Source: Leadbetterella lacunae (lineage in GTDB: Bacteria; Bacteroidota; Bacteroidia; Cytophagales; Spirosomataceae). Taken from it: a DNA stretch of 64,000 nt. Both the position numbers and the translations under genes were made by a program. The stretch covers positions 2,108,001-2,172,000 of the forward strand of contig NZ_JBHRYQ010000001.1 in NCBI RefSeq assembly GCF_042649125.1, written 5' to 3'. Below the pieces are notes generated by a model, which saw nothing but the letters and a program-made list of their open reading frames with translations, made no database searches and had not been told where the DNA came from. Below are positions 27,643 through 40,357 of the stretch, piece by piece; position 1 is the stretch's first letter; every line of letters begins with the position of its first letter.

Positions 27643-27750
27643 CTGGCATCTACCTACTCTCCCGGGTTTGATCCAAGTACCATCGGCGGTGCGGGGCTTA
27701 ACTGCTCTGTTCGAAATGGGAAGAGGTGTTCACCCGCCCTATTGACACCA
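27643..27750 (-). rRNA. rrf: 5S ribosomal RNA
   Basis: The minus strand contains the conserved 5S core CACCTCTTCCCATTTCGAAC and CAGTTAAGCCCCG, followed by CGATGGTACT and GGGAGAGTAGGT. The ends pair as TGGTGTC / GATGCCA, setting a length of about 108. It is the last gene of the rRNA operon, about 117 bases after 23S. Confidence 0.95.
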
Positions 27751-27867
27751 TGAAGGTCTTCAATAGTTTCTAAATTTCTTTAGAAGCTTTTAATATTTTT
27801 GACATTGCTCTGTACTACAATTGCTTGTAACACATTGCCAATAGAAAAGACTGAAAATTAAAAAAGT

Positions 27868-30681
<2,814 letters not shown>

Positions 30682-30889
30682 GTTATTTCTTTTCTCAGTC
30701 TTTTCCATCATGTCAATGTACGTTCCTCTAGTTCGTTGTATTCCTACAAAACCACTAAAATTGTGATATAATATCGCTACTATACCAACATAACTTGTCG
30801 GTGGGAATATAAACTCTCCATTATACCTTTTTTTAGTCTTCAAGACCCTTCCTTTGTTTATTTCATCAATCTTGCGACCGATTATCTCT
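30682..30889 (-). other. 16S-23S spacer without tRNA genes
   Basis: About 208 bases between the 16S 3' end and 23S 5' end. I read both strands for T-loop (TTCGA), D-loop and acceptor patterns and saw no tRNA-Ile or tRNA-Ala. It contains the left arm of the 23S processing stem. Confidence 0.85.
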
Positions 30890-32397
<1,508 letters not shown>

Positions 32398-32553
32398 AAA
32401 TTACTTTAATACGAAAAGATCTCCTAACTTAAATTCTTAGTATAATTTCTTTGTTTATATCCCCAACAAGTTAATGAACTTTATTCCACTCTATATCGTG
32501 AACTTGTGCTATCTAATAGCTCCTTATTTTTTCCCTATCTCTCAACCGGGGTG

Positions 32554-32584
32554 CAAAGGTAATAACCTTTTTTTACATTCCAAA
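32554..32584 (-). promoter_or_regulatory. rRNA operon promoter, proximal
   Basis: On the minus strand TTTG (32584-32581), 19 bases, then TACCTTTG (32561-32554): a textbook Bacteroidota -33/-7 promoter. The following bases CACCCCGG are GC-rich, as in promoters under stringent control. It lies about 157 bases upstream of the 16S 5' end. Confidence 0.88.
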
Positions 32585-32671
32585 TTTTAAGAGAAAAAAA
32601 TTTAAGAATTATTATGAACTTTATTTCCCTCTTTCCGCTTTAACTCCAAGGCCTCTGCCGTTTTGGGAGTG

Positions 32672-32704
32672 CAAAGATACCACTTACTTTTCCGCATTTC
32701 CAAA
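32672..32704 (-). promoter_or_regulatory. rRNA operon promoter, distal
   Basis: On the minus strand TTTG (32704-32701), 21 bases, then TATCTTTG (32679-32672), followed by CACTCCC. It is a second tandem promoter about 120 bases upstream of the first, sharing TTTGGAA at the -33 region and a CAC start with it. Confidence 0.87.
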
Positions 32705-33311
32705 TTATACTTGCATATCTTTTTTACCCCTTTTATTAAACTTACTTAACCCCAATTACTTACATTTTTAAATACTTCATATCTCTATAAACCTTCTTTA
32801 TTTAATCCTATTCTTTAACTCGCCACTTTTTATAAAATTCTTGCCTTTTTAATCCAAAATAGCGTTCTCCTACCTTTTTGGCCTTGATATTTTAACTTCA
32901 AACTTTTTTGAAAGTATTTTCTCTAACCATAAAAATAATTATACGTGAGAGCTTTTGCTCTTTCTTTTATTCATAATGCCAAATTCCAAAAATATAAGAG
33001 CCTTTTGTATTTCAAAAAACTCGAACAAACTAAAAATCTTGGTTTATATATAACTGAAATTAATATCCATATTTTAAGATATCCTTGATTTGTGACTCTC
33101 TAAATTATAATAGCTAATTAATAGATCTTGGAGAAGGAAATTTAGCTTCAACTTATTTTGCAAAAAACTAATATATATAGGTAAGGCAAATTCGATATAT
33201 AGGTTAGTATTTTCATTGCCTCTCTTAAACTCCTACATATATATAAGGTCTATCTTTCTATTCTGTATTTATACAATCAATAATTCTTTAAAAGGTAACT
33301 AATCTGAAAAC
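32705..33311. other. AT-rich region upstream of the rRNA promoters
   Basis: About 600 bases with very low GC and no ORF with coding character. The part nearest the distal promoter could act as an UP-element-like stretch. Otherwise I see nothing in it. Confidence 0.5.
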
Positions 33312-33338
33312 AAAAAAGACAGACCCAAAAGTCTGCCT
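33312..33338 (-). terminator. Intrinsic terminator of the beta-propeller lipoprotein gene
   Basis: On the minus strand AGGCAGAC, loop TTTTGG, GTCTGTCT form an 8-bp stem with one G:U pair, running into six T. It lies 27 bases past the stop. Confidence 0.87.
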
Positions 33339-33364
33339 TAAAAACCATGTATGATTTAGGGGAT

Positions 33365-34396
33365 TTATTTCTTATATAAATAAACAGATGAAGCAGCGGC
33401 AAGACTTTGGTTCATTTTGGGGGCCATGTCGCCATTGGCTGTAATGTTTGTGTATGACAATATTCTACCTCCGCCATTACCAGCTTCTGCTATATAGACT
33501 GTTTTGGTTTCTCCATCGTAAGCTACATCTACAGGATTGCCCAAGTTAGACATAGGGCCACTTACTCTAATCATATCTTTTGCGGCTATTGTTCCACTAT
33601 TTGAAACTGAATTGAATTTTGATTTAAAACCTGTGATAACCTGAAAGCCTCCGTCTGATTGGGTATTTGTGGCGTCACCTATATCGGTTAACACCATTGT
33701 GTCTGTACTCGCGTCATAATCTAAGCCATGCGTTCTAACTATTCCTTCAATCGCTACTTTTTTAGATGTAGTCAACGTCATATTTGAGGTATTACTTAAG
33801 AAGTTGGTGTAAACCCCAAGTTTATTGTCAGCATCTGCTACTGCATAAAGGTCATTGCCTATAAATGTGATACCCCAAAGCTTAATATCTGTTGTGATTA
33901 CATTTCTTAAAGAAAAACTATTTCCATTTCTTTGGTAAATAAATAGCCTTCCGTCTGGCGTAGCGGTGTTTTTGTCTACATCGGCATTGTCTGCAACTAC
34001 ATAGAAGTTTCCACTGACGGCCATTTCTCTTGGACTTTCCATGTCTTTTGATCCGTCAATATCTAAGGCTACGTTTAAAATGCCTCCTAAATTAACTGAA
34101 GATGTAACTTTAAAACCTTCAATACCCTTAGATGAACGAGAAACTTGAAGGAGTGTGCCTGTACTTCCATCAAAATAGACACCGTCTGCAGCAGTAGAAC
34201 TGGTGGCAAATGTGGTGGTCATCATATTTGAGCTTTTTAGATCATATGCCGAAATATCGCCGTTGGAATTATTAGTAGCATATAATACCGCTGACTGGGA
34301 AGGGGTAACCATGGATTCCATGGAATCGGTTTTTTCACATGCTGAAAATGCCAATGCTGTGGCGGCTAGGAAAAATAGTCTTGCGTGTTTTTTCAT
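33365..34396 (-). CDS. Beta-propeller-like lipoprotein of unknown function
   Basis: A 343-residue lipoprotein (lipobox at the cysteine of ALAFSACEKTDS). The mature protein is made of repeating strand-rich units of about 45 residues, for example AVLYATNNSNGDISAYDL, LLQVSRSSKGIEGFKV, GNFYVVADNADVD, NDLYAVADADNKLGVYTNF and KTVYIAEAGNGGGRILSYT. These look like a six- or seven-bladed NHL/SMP-30-like propeller. No catalytic residues can be assigned. It is a single-gene unit with a clear terminator. The C-terminus ends in a short helical tail SLAAASSVYLYKK. Confidence 0.75.
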   Translation of the reverse strand: MKKHARLFFLAATALAFSACEKTDSMESMVTPSQSAVLYATNNSNGDISAYDLKSSNMMTTTFATSSTAADGVYFDGSTGTLLQVSRSSKGIEGFKVTSSVNLGGILNVALDIDGSKDMESPREMAVSGNFYVVADNADVDKNTATPDGRLFIYQRNGNSFSLRNVITTDIKLWGITFIGNDLYAVADADNKLGVYTNFLSNTSNMTLTTSKKVAIEGIVRTHGLDYDASTDTMVLTDIGDATNTQSDGGFQVITGFKSKFNSVSNSGTIAAKDMIRVSGPMSNLGNPVDVAYDGETKTVYIAEAGNGGGRILSYTNITANGDMAPKMNQSLAAASSVYLYKK

Positions 34397-34538
34397 TTTT
34401 TAGCGAATTAATGTTTGTCAATTTTTTAACTTGAAACATCTACGCTTTTGAAAAAGAAAAAGATTGAAGAGTTTTAAAAAAAATGAATTATTAAAAGAGA
34501 ATTATGCTTCTATACATTGAAATTTCACTGTGGAGACC

Positions 34539-35864
34539 TTAATGTCCATTTCTATTTTGTTTCGAAATGGTCACTTCTTGAGAATAGGTATTGTTTTTCC
34601 TGTTGCTTTCTTTATATTTTTTTTCTGGATCTATTTCTATTTCCAATGTATACACCCCGTTTTTAAGGTTTTTGGGCAAATCTAAATATTGCCCTTCATA
34701 GAGCATACCGTAGGTATCATAACCTCCAACACTGATACCTTGATTGCCAGACTTACAATCGGCGAAGCTACCGAAGCCATAGTTTAATAGATTTTGAGAA
34801 GTATAAACTTGCCCTTGAACTTTGCAAAGACTGTCTACACCGTTACAAATACCATTATCAAACAAGCAATAACTTACTTTTGTACCTTCACAAATGATTT
34901 TGCGTTTATTGAAAAACGTCTTTTTTAGCAGCCTAAATTCTACCCATGAGTCTACATGGAAGTGATTATGCCCTGGTTTTGAATCATAATAATTTGAACC
35001 TGCTTCTACTAAAGTGCTTGTTATTTTTTGATTGTGTAACTCATAAACTTTTTGCGTTAACTTTTGTCTTGAATATTCTCCATTAGGGCAAACTATTGAA
35101 CCTTCCACTTTTTGATCGCCGCAAAACCATTGATTATTTCCACTTACTTCTATCGGACCTGAACCAATGTTGGCAATGGTGGCGGCAAAACGCAGTTGAC
35201 CCGGATATTCTTTGTCATCAAAGGCATATTCTTTTATTTGACTTTGAGTAAATCTTTCTAAAATAGCCAAATCAGGTAATAATACGCAATCAAAAGTGCC
35301 GTCTGGGCATTTGCATGCTGCTGGGTTGGTTTCACTGCATCCCGATTGTGCAGAGTTTGGATTAGGGTCTTTTTCGAACTGTAAAGAGAAATAATTTAAA
35401 CTTCCGGTGTTCCCTTCTCTAAGATCGGCAATCAGGATTTTCCATTCGCCATTTGGGTTTTGTCCGTTATTTATAAATTCTAATCTGCCGTCTGGAATAT
35501 ATTCACCTGTAAAAGGATATTTACCTTGGTGAACAAAGCCTGAGAAACCATTTGAAGCAAAACAGGTATTAAAATAAAGAGTGGCACTTTCGTCGCCGTT
35601 TCTATTTGTTAGCCATACTCTGGTGCCATCTGGAGCAAGAATTTCTATTTTTAGATCGGAAATTTTTTCGTGATAAATATTGATGCAGACTTTTGACAGG
35701 CCGAATGTTGGGCTTAAGTTTTCTTTTACATTATTTACTTGTACTCTAAAAGTGTCGGTTCTGACGATACCATTGAAATCAGTAATGGCTCCACCTTGTG
35801 AAAAAATCACTTGAGAAAACGAGCAAAAAGGCAAGAAGAAAAAGAGAAATACAAATAGTTTCAT
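34539..35864 (-). CDS. Secreted P-domain / lysyl-oxidase-like copper amine oxidase fusion
   Basis: A 441-residue secreted protein (signal peptide MKLFVFLFFFLPFCSFSQ). Residues about 22-165 are a proprotein-convertase P-domain (KVCINIYHEKISDLKIEILAP, NPNGEWKILIADLREGNTG). Residues about 196-430 match lysyl oxidase: the copper ligands H299, H301 and H303 in GHNHFHVDSWVEF, K329 in GTKVSYCLFD and Y385 in GGYDTYGMLYEGQYLDL. K329 and Y385 align with the human residues that form the LTQ cofactor. The end NGVYTLEIEIDPEKKYKESN also matches LOX. It would oxidise lysine side chains of extracellular proteins and could cross-link them. Its ATG follows a perfect hairpin by seven bases; a -7 box lies in that hairpin. 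Confidence 0.87.
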   Translation of the reverse strand: MKLFVFLFFFLPFCSFSQVIFSQGGAITDFNGIVRTDTFRVQVNNVKENLSPTFGLSKVCINIYHEKISDLKIEILAPDGTRVWLTNRNGDESATLYFNTCFASNGFSGFVHQGKYPFTGEYIPDGRLEFINNGQNPNGEWKILIADLREGNTGSLNYFSLQFEKDPNPNSAQSGCSETNPAACKCPDGTFDCVLLPDLAILERFTQSQIKEYAFDDKEYPGQLRFAATIANIGSGPIEVSGNNQWFCGDQKVEGSIVCPNGEYSRQKLTQKVYELHNQKITSTLVEAGSNYYDSKPGHNHFHVDSWVEFRLLKKTFFNKRKIICEGTKVSYCLFDNGICNGVDSLCKVQGQVYTSQNLLNYGFGSFADCKSGNQGISVGGYDTYGMLYEGQYLDLPKNLKNGVYTLEIEIDPEKKYKESNRKNNTYSQEVTISKQNRNGH

Positions 35865-35871
35865 AAAAAAA

Positions 35872-35910
35872 GTTTGTCTGAAAATCTAAATTAGAGATTT
35901 TCAGACAAAC
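35872..35910 (-). terminator. Terminator hairpin abutting the lysyl-oxidase start codon
   Basis: GTTTGTCTGAAAATCT pairs perfectly over 16 bp with AGATTTTCAGACAAAC, loop seven. On the minus strand the stem is followed by seven T and then directly by the ATG of the next gene. It follows the adhesin stop within a few bases. Confidence 0.88.
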
Positions 35911-35913
35911 ATA
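35906..35913 (-). promoter_or_regulatory. Candidate -7 box (TATGTTTG) for the lysyl-oxidase-like gene
   Basis: An exact TAnnTTTG match on the minus strand that overlaps the outer arm of the hairpin. A transcript starting about seven bases downstream would begin inside the first arm and lack the full hairpin. Confidence 0.45.
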
Positions 35914-37368
35914 CTATTCAAAAATCAGCCTTTTTGAAAATGATTCATACAAACCTCCTATTTTTAAAACCAATAATGTAGGAGAAGTTCTTTGGACTGT
36001 TAATTCAAAGCCATTTGAAGTTTGCTTATATACATAAAAAACCTCTCTACCGATAATGTCTCTTAACACTACAGTTGGGTTCTCAATATTGGTTTTTACG
36101 CTAATCGTTCTGTTTTGAATCGGATTTATGATTTCGACAAATTCATTGAATTCGTTAAACCTTTCAGAAACTATTTTAGAGTAATCTATTATGTTGTTTT
36201 TGCTAAGAAGTTTAAGTCTGTAATAGTTTACGCCATACTTTGGATTTAGATCAAAAGTAGAATAAGCAGCTTTATCGGCATCATAATTTACACTTTCTAT
36301 GGTCTCAAAGCTTTTGGCATCAAAGGATTTTTGAACTTCAAAACTTTCAAAATCCAAAGCATCAGAGGTAAACCACGATAACTTAACCTTATCTTTCTGA
36401 TTTTCAGCTTTAAAACTTTGCACTTTTATAGGAAATGCAGAATTAGCGGTATAAAAACAATCAACAGTGGCATTATAAGTCCCCGCGTTAGCACACTGAG
36501 AATCAGGACCATTTCCTGCAGTATTTACATCACAAAATTTAAGATTTGTTCCGAAATACTTACCACCACATTGAATGGTGGAAGTTCCAGCGGCTACATG
36601 TATCCAACCATTGGTACCTGAAATTTCTTTTGATATATTTAAGTTTCCCCCTTGTATATCGATACTGCCATTATTAACCATATTACCGGCGATATCAGCA
36701 CCTCCAGTTTTAACAATAATGAATTTATTATTTGTCATGGGAAGTGCTTTATCCGTTACTTTAAGGTTATTTACCTCTATTAGACCATTGTTAATTAGAC
36801 CTCCGTGGTTATAATATTCGGTATTTACTTTTAAATATGAATAGTTATTAACTTGTCCTTCTGCATTTTCCATCTTTGAAACATACATATTTCCATTATT
36901 TGTGACAGTGGCAGCATTTCCAATATTAAACAAAGAAGTATTTAAAGCATTTAAAGTTCCACCTGCTTCATTACTTAAAAGCATAGTTTGGCCGCCATTC
37001 TGAGAGAAGTTTATGGCGTTGGTAGTAGTGAAATTAAATGTTCCTCCTGATTTATTATTTAATATTAAAGTTCCTTGCCCCCCATTTAAGGAAGTATTAA
37101 TAGTTCCATAATTGTTTATAGTCCAACCTGAATTGGCACTTAGGCCGTCCCACTGTAAGGTAACACCCGTAGCTACGCAAATGGTACCATTGCCACCATT
37201 GATAGTAGGATTTGTCAAATTTGAAGTAATACACAAAGTTTCTCCAGTGTTCACAGTAAAACTGGTCCCTGGGCCTCCACTATATGTATATGTACAAGAA
37301 GTACATTGACCAAATGAATTTTCACTAAGAATTAGTAATATTCCGAATATGAGTAATATTTTCTTCAT
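35914..37368 (-). CDS. Secreted repeat adhesin-like protein with type IX-style C-terminus
   Basis: About 484 residues. I chose the ATG at 37366-37368 (MKKILLIFGILLILSENSFGQ), a clean signal peptide, rather than the ATG 13 codons upstream. Residues about 60-300 are rich in Asn/Gly/Thr with imperfect repeats such as NNGLIEV, NNGSIDIQGG, NNYGTINTSLNGG and NNGNMYV, typical of a right-handed beta-helix. Residues 320-405 (FPIKVQSFKAENQKDKVKLS) resemble a fibronectin-like domain. The last 80 residues (ENPTVVLRDIIGREVFYVYK to KRLIFE) fit a type A type IX secretion sorting domain, although the usual PNP motif is replaced by NPIQNRTISV. A surface or released adhesin is likely. Confidence 0.78.
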   Translation of the reverse strand: MKKILLIFGILLILSENSFGQCTSCTYTYSGGPGTSFTVNTGETLCITSNLTNPTINGGNGTICVATGVTLQWDGLSANSGWTINNYGTINTSLNGGQGTLILNNKSGGTFNFTTTNAINFSQNGGQTMLLSNEAGGTLNALNTSLFNIGNAATVTNNGNMYVSKMENAEGQVNNYSYLKVNTEYYNHGGLINNGLIEVNNLKVTDKALPMTNNKFIIVKTGGADIAGNMVNNGSIDIQGGNLNISKEISGTNGWIHVAAGTSTIQCGGKYFGTNLKFCDVNTAGNGPDSQCANAGTYNATVDCFYTANSAFPIKVQSFKAENQKDKVKLSWFTSDALDFESFEVQKSFDAKSFETIESVNYDADKAAYSTFDLNPKYGVNYYRLKLLSKNNIIDYSKIVSERFNEFNEFVEIINPIQNRTISVKTNIENPTVVLRDIIGREVFYVYKQTSNGFELTVQRTSPTLLVLKIGGLYESFSKRLIFE

Positions 37369-37919
37369 TTTATGCGATATTTTATGGTGTATACTTATTT
37401 CCTCCAAAGTCAGACAAAGAGCCTGTTTTGAGTGTGAGATTATTTACACTTCCTAGCTTTTTAAGTTTCGGTTTTGTGTATTTTTTTTTGCTTGGGGCAT
37501 CTTGATTTTTCATACGGAAACATTTTTATTAAAGTATATCTTGGTAAAACCTCCAAGTATTTGAATGTCAGACAAATAAACAATGAAAATTTTATTAAAT
37601 AGTTATACAATTTAAATGCCAAAAAGTTTACTTCAGACACCAAATAAATAAAATATTTATAAAAAAAAGAAAAAAAAACAAAAGTATAATATGCTAATAT
37701 CCAATAGATTATAGCAAAACATACCCATTTAATAATTTTATTTGGAATATTCTAAAATAATTATGTCAAAAATAAATTAAATATAAAACACCTGTTGGAA
37801 ATAATCCATATTTTGGAAAACATTCCAAAATATAAATAAAAATCCTTTTTGTGGACTTTTCCCGAACGATAAAAAGAAGAAAAAAAGTATGTTATTTTTA
37901 GATAAAACAAGAAATAGAA
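37369..37919. other. AT-rich intergenic region with palindromes
   Basis: About 550 bases between the adhesin start and the 3' end of the polyuronate locus. No gene is supported. It holds an 11-bp palindrome at 37808-37833 and a related imperfect one near 37738-37765 sharing TTTGGAA and TTC-AAA halves. Confidence 0.5.
37808..37833. repeat. Perfect inverted repeat in the intergenic region
   Basis: ATATTTTGGAA and TTCCAAAATAT pair over 11 bp with loop AACA. It lies about 90 bases past the last gene of the polyuronate locus. It lacks a T-run, so it may be a 3' end stabiliser or an operator and not a typical terminator. Confidence 0.6.
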
Positions 37920-39131
37920 TTAGGGAACAAAAAGAAGAATATCACTAGAATTACCATTCCGTAAAAAAAATAAAGATTGAAGGATTTGATTGTAATGATC
38001 AGATTTATATCTAAGTGAAGCAAATGTCAAAATATTAGAGGCTACATCAAACTCCACTTTTTTGATTTGTTGGTGGCTCCATTTTTTCTCATTGGTGTAA
38101 TATGGAATCATCCAATCTAAGGCACTTTTAATGCTCTTTTCGTTTTCAGTTTGATAGCTCCATAGGTCTACACCTAGGTTTTCGGCCAATCTGGCGATAG
38201 TCATAAAGCCCAGCAGGTTCATGTTTGCGTAATTCCACGATGCGGTTCTTGCCAATTCGTGTGGTTGACTTCCGTCTTTTTCTAGTTGTGTTTCTAATCT
38301 TTTCTTACTGATTTCTATTTGCGATTTTGCCAGCGAATTATTCCCCACAAAAAGAGCATAATCTATCACTTGAACGTCATAATAGGTACCATGGTTGTTG
38401 TGTTCGTCGGATTCGTCTATACCAATTGGACTGGTAATTAGCCAGTTTAAGTATTCTGAAAACCATTTTTTCAATAAAACATCGTCATTGTTTGACCAAA
38501 ACTTTGAACCTTTGATTAAAATAGAAGCATCAATGGCTTTGGTGAAATTTCTAGATTCAATAATTCCTATACCCCTACCGGTGTTAATTCCGGGAATGCC
38601 TTGACCAAAATTCAAATTCGGATTCTGCCTCGTATTTTCATCTAAAAACCATGTTTTTAATAATTTGGCTGCATGTGAAGCATATTTATCTTTCTCCGAA
38701 AAATAATAAGCTAATGCTAAAATTTGGGCGTCGTCTATCATGTAATCCATATAGTCAGTATCTGTAATGGTATGATATTCTGGGTTTACCTGTCCATCTT
38801 TTCTGATATAGGGTAGCCCATTTGCTTTGGTGGTGTCTGGCCACCAATATGGCCCAATACTCATGTAGTCGTGCTTATCTCCGCTTGGAGGAACTTGGTT
38901 CTTGTCCATCACCGAATACACCTTATTTTCAGCCAAAAGTTTATCTGCTTTTTTAATCAAATCATTGTATTGAACAGATAAATCAGCTGAAATTGCGTTT
39001 TTAATGGCTATCAAATGATTACCATCTAACTCAATGGTTTGTGGAATTTGGGCAAAAGAATCGCTTTTTTGAATTATAAAAAATAATAAAAGGACAATTA
39101 CTTTTGAATAAAAACTACACTTTGTTTTCAT
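37920..39131 (-). CDS. Alginate-lyase-family (PF05426-type) polysaccharide lyase
   Basis: A 403-residue secreted enzyme (signal peptide ending near SDSFAQ). The alpha-helical toroid of the alginate_lyase family is indicated by HDYMSIGPYWWPDT at 88-100, GIPGINTGRGIGIIESRNF near 178-195 and HNNHGTYYDVQ at 244-254, where Asn, His and Tyr probably form the lyase active site, and later ELARTASWNYANMNLLG. Members of this type in Bacteroidota have been assigned to families acting on alginate or glucuronan (PL38), so a polyuronate substrate is expected. Beta-elimination yields an unsaturated uronic acid end, the substrate of the GH88 gene directly upstream, which overlaps by one base. It is the last gene of the locus. 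Confidence 0.83.
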   Translation of the reverse strand: MKTKCSFYSKVIVLLLFFIIQKSDSFAQIPQTIELDGNHLIAIKNAISADLSVQYNDLIKKADKLLAENKVYSVMDKNQVPPSGDKHDYMSIGPYWWPDTTKANGLPYIRKDGQVNPEYHTITDTDYMDYMIDDAQILALAYYFSEKDKYASHAAKLLKTWFLDENTRQNPNLNFGQGIPGINTGRGIGIIESRNFTKAIDASILIKGSKFWSNNDDVLLKKWFSEYLNWLITSPIGIDESDEHNNHGTYYDVQVIDYALFVGNNSLAKSQIEISKKRLETQLEKDGSQPHELARTASWNYANMNLLGFMTIARLAENLGVDLWSYQTENEKSIKSALDWMIPYYTNEKKWSHQQIKKVEFDVASNILTFASLRYKSDHYNQILQSLFFLRNGNSSDILLFVP

Positions 39132-40303
39132 TATTGCTTCAACGATTTACTTCTTAACAGTGCTTCTAAATAATAATAATCTGCATATACGATAGGTACA
39201 TTTATTTCATGATTGCCGGGCAAATGCCCGGTACTGTTGTCTAAAAGAAAGCCGCCTTTTGTACCTATTTTGCACCAATGTTTGGTATCAATATTTTTTA
39301 ATATCAGCTCCGCTACGTTTCTATATTTTTTACTATTGAGAGTTGTAAACGTACTCAACTCAAACAGTGCTGAAGCCGTTATTGCGGCTGCTGAAACGTC
39401 TTTGGGGGCATTCGGGATTTTGGGATCATTGTAGTCCCAATACGGAATAAGGTCTTGGGGCAATGCCGGATTGTTTAATATAAAATCTGCGATTCGTTCG
39501 GCATGCTGTAGGTATTTCATGTCGCCGGTTTCTCTGTAACACATACTATAGCCATACAAACCCCAGGCTTGCCCACGAGCCCAAGAAGACTCATGACTGT
39601 AGCCTTGGTGGGTGTTTTTTTGGAGCACCTCCCCGGTTTTAGGATTATAGTCTATCACATGATACGAGCTCCCGTCTGCCCTAAAATGATTTTTCATGGT
39701 GGTGTTTGCATGACTTACAGCCACTTTATAAAAAAGCGAATCGTTGGTTTCTTTAAACGCCCAAAACAACATTTCGAGGTTCATCATGTTATCGATGATT
39801 ACCGGAAATACCCATTTGTCGGTGCTGTGATTCCACGATTTAAGTGACCCAACAACTGGCGAAAACCTAGAACAAAGCGTATATGAAGCTTGAATAATAA
39901 TGTCTCTGTAAGCTTTATTGGGTGCTATTCGGTTTCCGTTTCCGAAACTGCAAAACAACTTAAAACCAAGGTCGTGGGTGGTACTGTCAAATTTCTCTTT
40001 TTCAATCGGAGCCGTAAATTCTATTGCTTTTTGTTTCCAAAATGGATTTTGCGTTAGCTCGTATGTATACCAGAGGTTTCCGGCATAAAAACCCGAAGTC
40101 CAGTCTTTTGAAGGAACCATAAAAAGTGTATCTTCTCTCATTGACCTCGGACTTACGCCTTTCGGGTTTCGTTTTTGAGATTTCTCTATTTCGGATAAGG
40201 AATACTTTAATTGACTTTCTATTTTACTTTCTAGTTTTTGGGCAAAGCCAAAACCTGAAGAAATCAGAATAAAGAGAAAAAAACAAACCGTTTTTTTAGA
40301 CAT
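39131..40303 (-). CDS. GH88 unsaturated glucuronyl hydrolase
   Basis: A 390-residue (alpha/alpha)6-barrel enzyme with a signal peptide (MSKKTVCFFLFILISSGFGFAQ), so it acts in the periplasm. GH88 markers are DWTSGFYAGNLWYTYEL, HDLGFKLF with D111, IIDNMMNLEMLFWA with D171 and HQGYSHESSWARGQAWGLYG. D111 and D171 correspond to the catalytic pair of characterised family members. It hydrates and removes the 4,5-unsaturated glucuronyl end left by a lyase. Its stop overlaps the start of the polysaccharide lyase gene, and it follows the SusD gene by 54 bases. Confidence 0.93.
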   Translation of the reverse strand: MSKKTVCFFLFILISSGFGFAQKLESKIESQLKYSLSEIEKSQKRNPKGVSPRSMREDTLFMVPSKDWTSGFYAGNLWYTYELTQNPFWKQKAIEFTAPIEKEKFDSTTHDLGFKLFCSFGNGNRIAPNKAYRDIIIQASYTLCSRFSPVVGSLKSWNHSTDKWVFPVIIDNMMNLEMLFWAFKETNDSLFYKVAVSHANTTMKNHFRADGSSYHVIDYNPKTGEVLQKNTHQGYSHESSWARGQAWGLYGYSMCYRETGDMKYLQHAERIADFILNNPALPQDLIPYWDYNDPKIPNAPKDVSAAAITASALFELSTFTTLNSKKYRNVAELILKNIDTKHWCKIGTKGGFLLDNSTGHLPGNHEINVPIVYADYYYLEALLRSKSLKQ

Positions 40304-40357
40304 TTTATATTGACAGTTAAGGTTTTAATTAAAGTTGTGTGGAAATAAATAGACTAT

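Noticed and set aside
30690..30880. tRNA-Ile/Ala in the rRNA spacer
   Set aside because: No T-loop, D-loop or acceptor pairing could be found on either strand.
37461..37643. A 60-residue minus-strand frame in the AT-rich gap
   Set aside because: No promoter or family features and located in low-complexity sequence.
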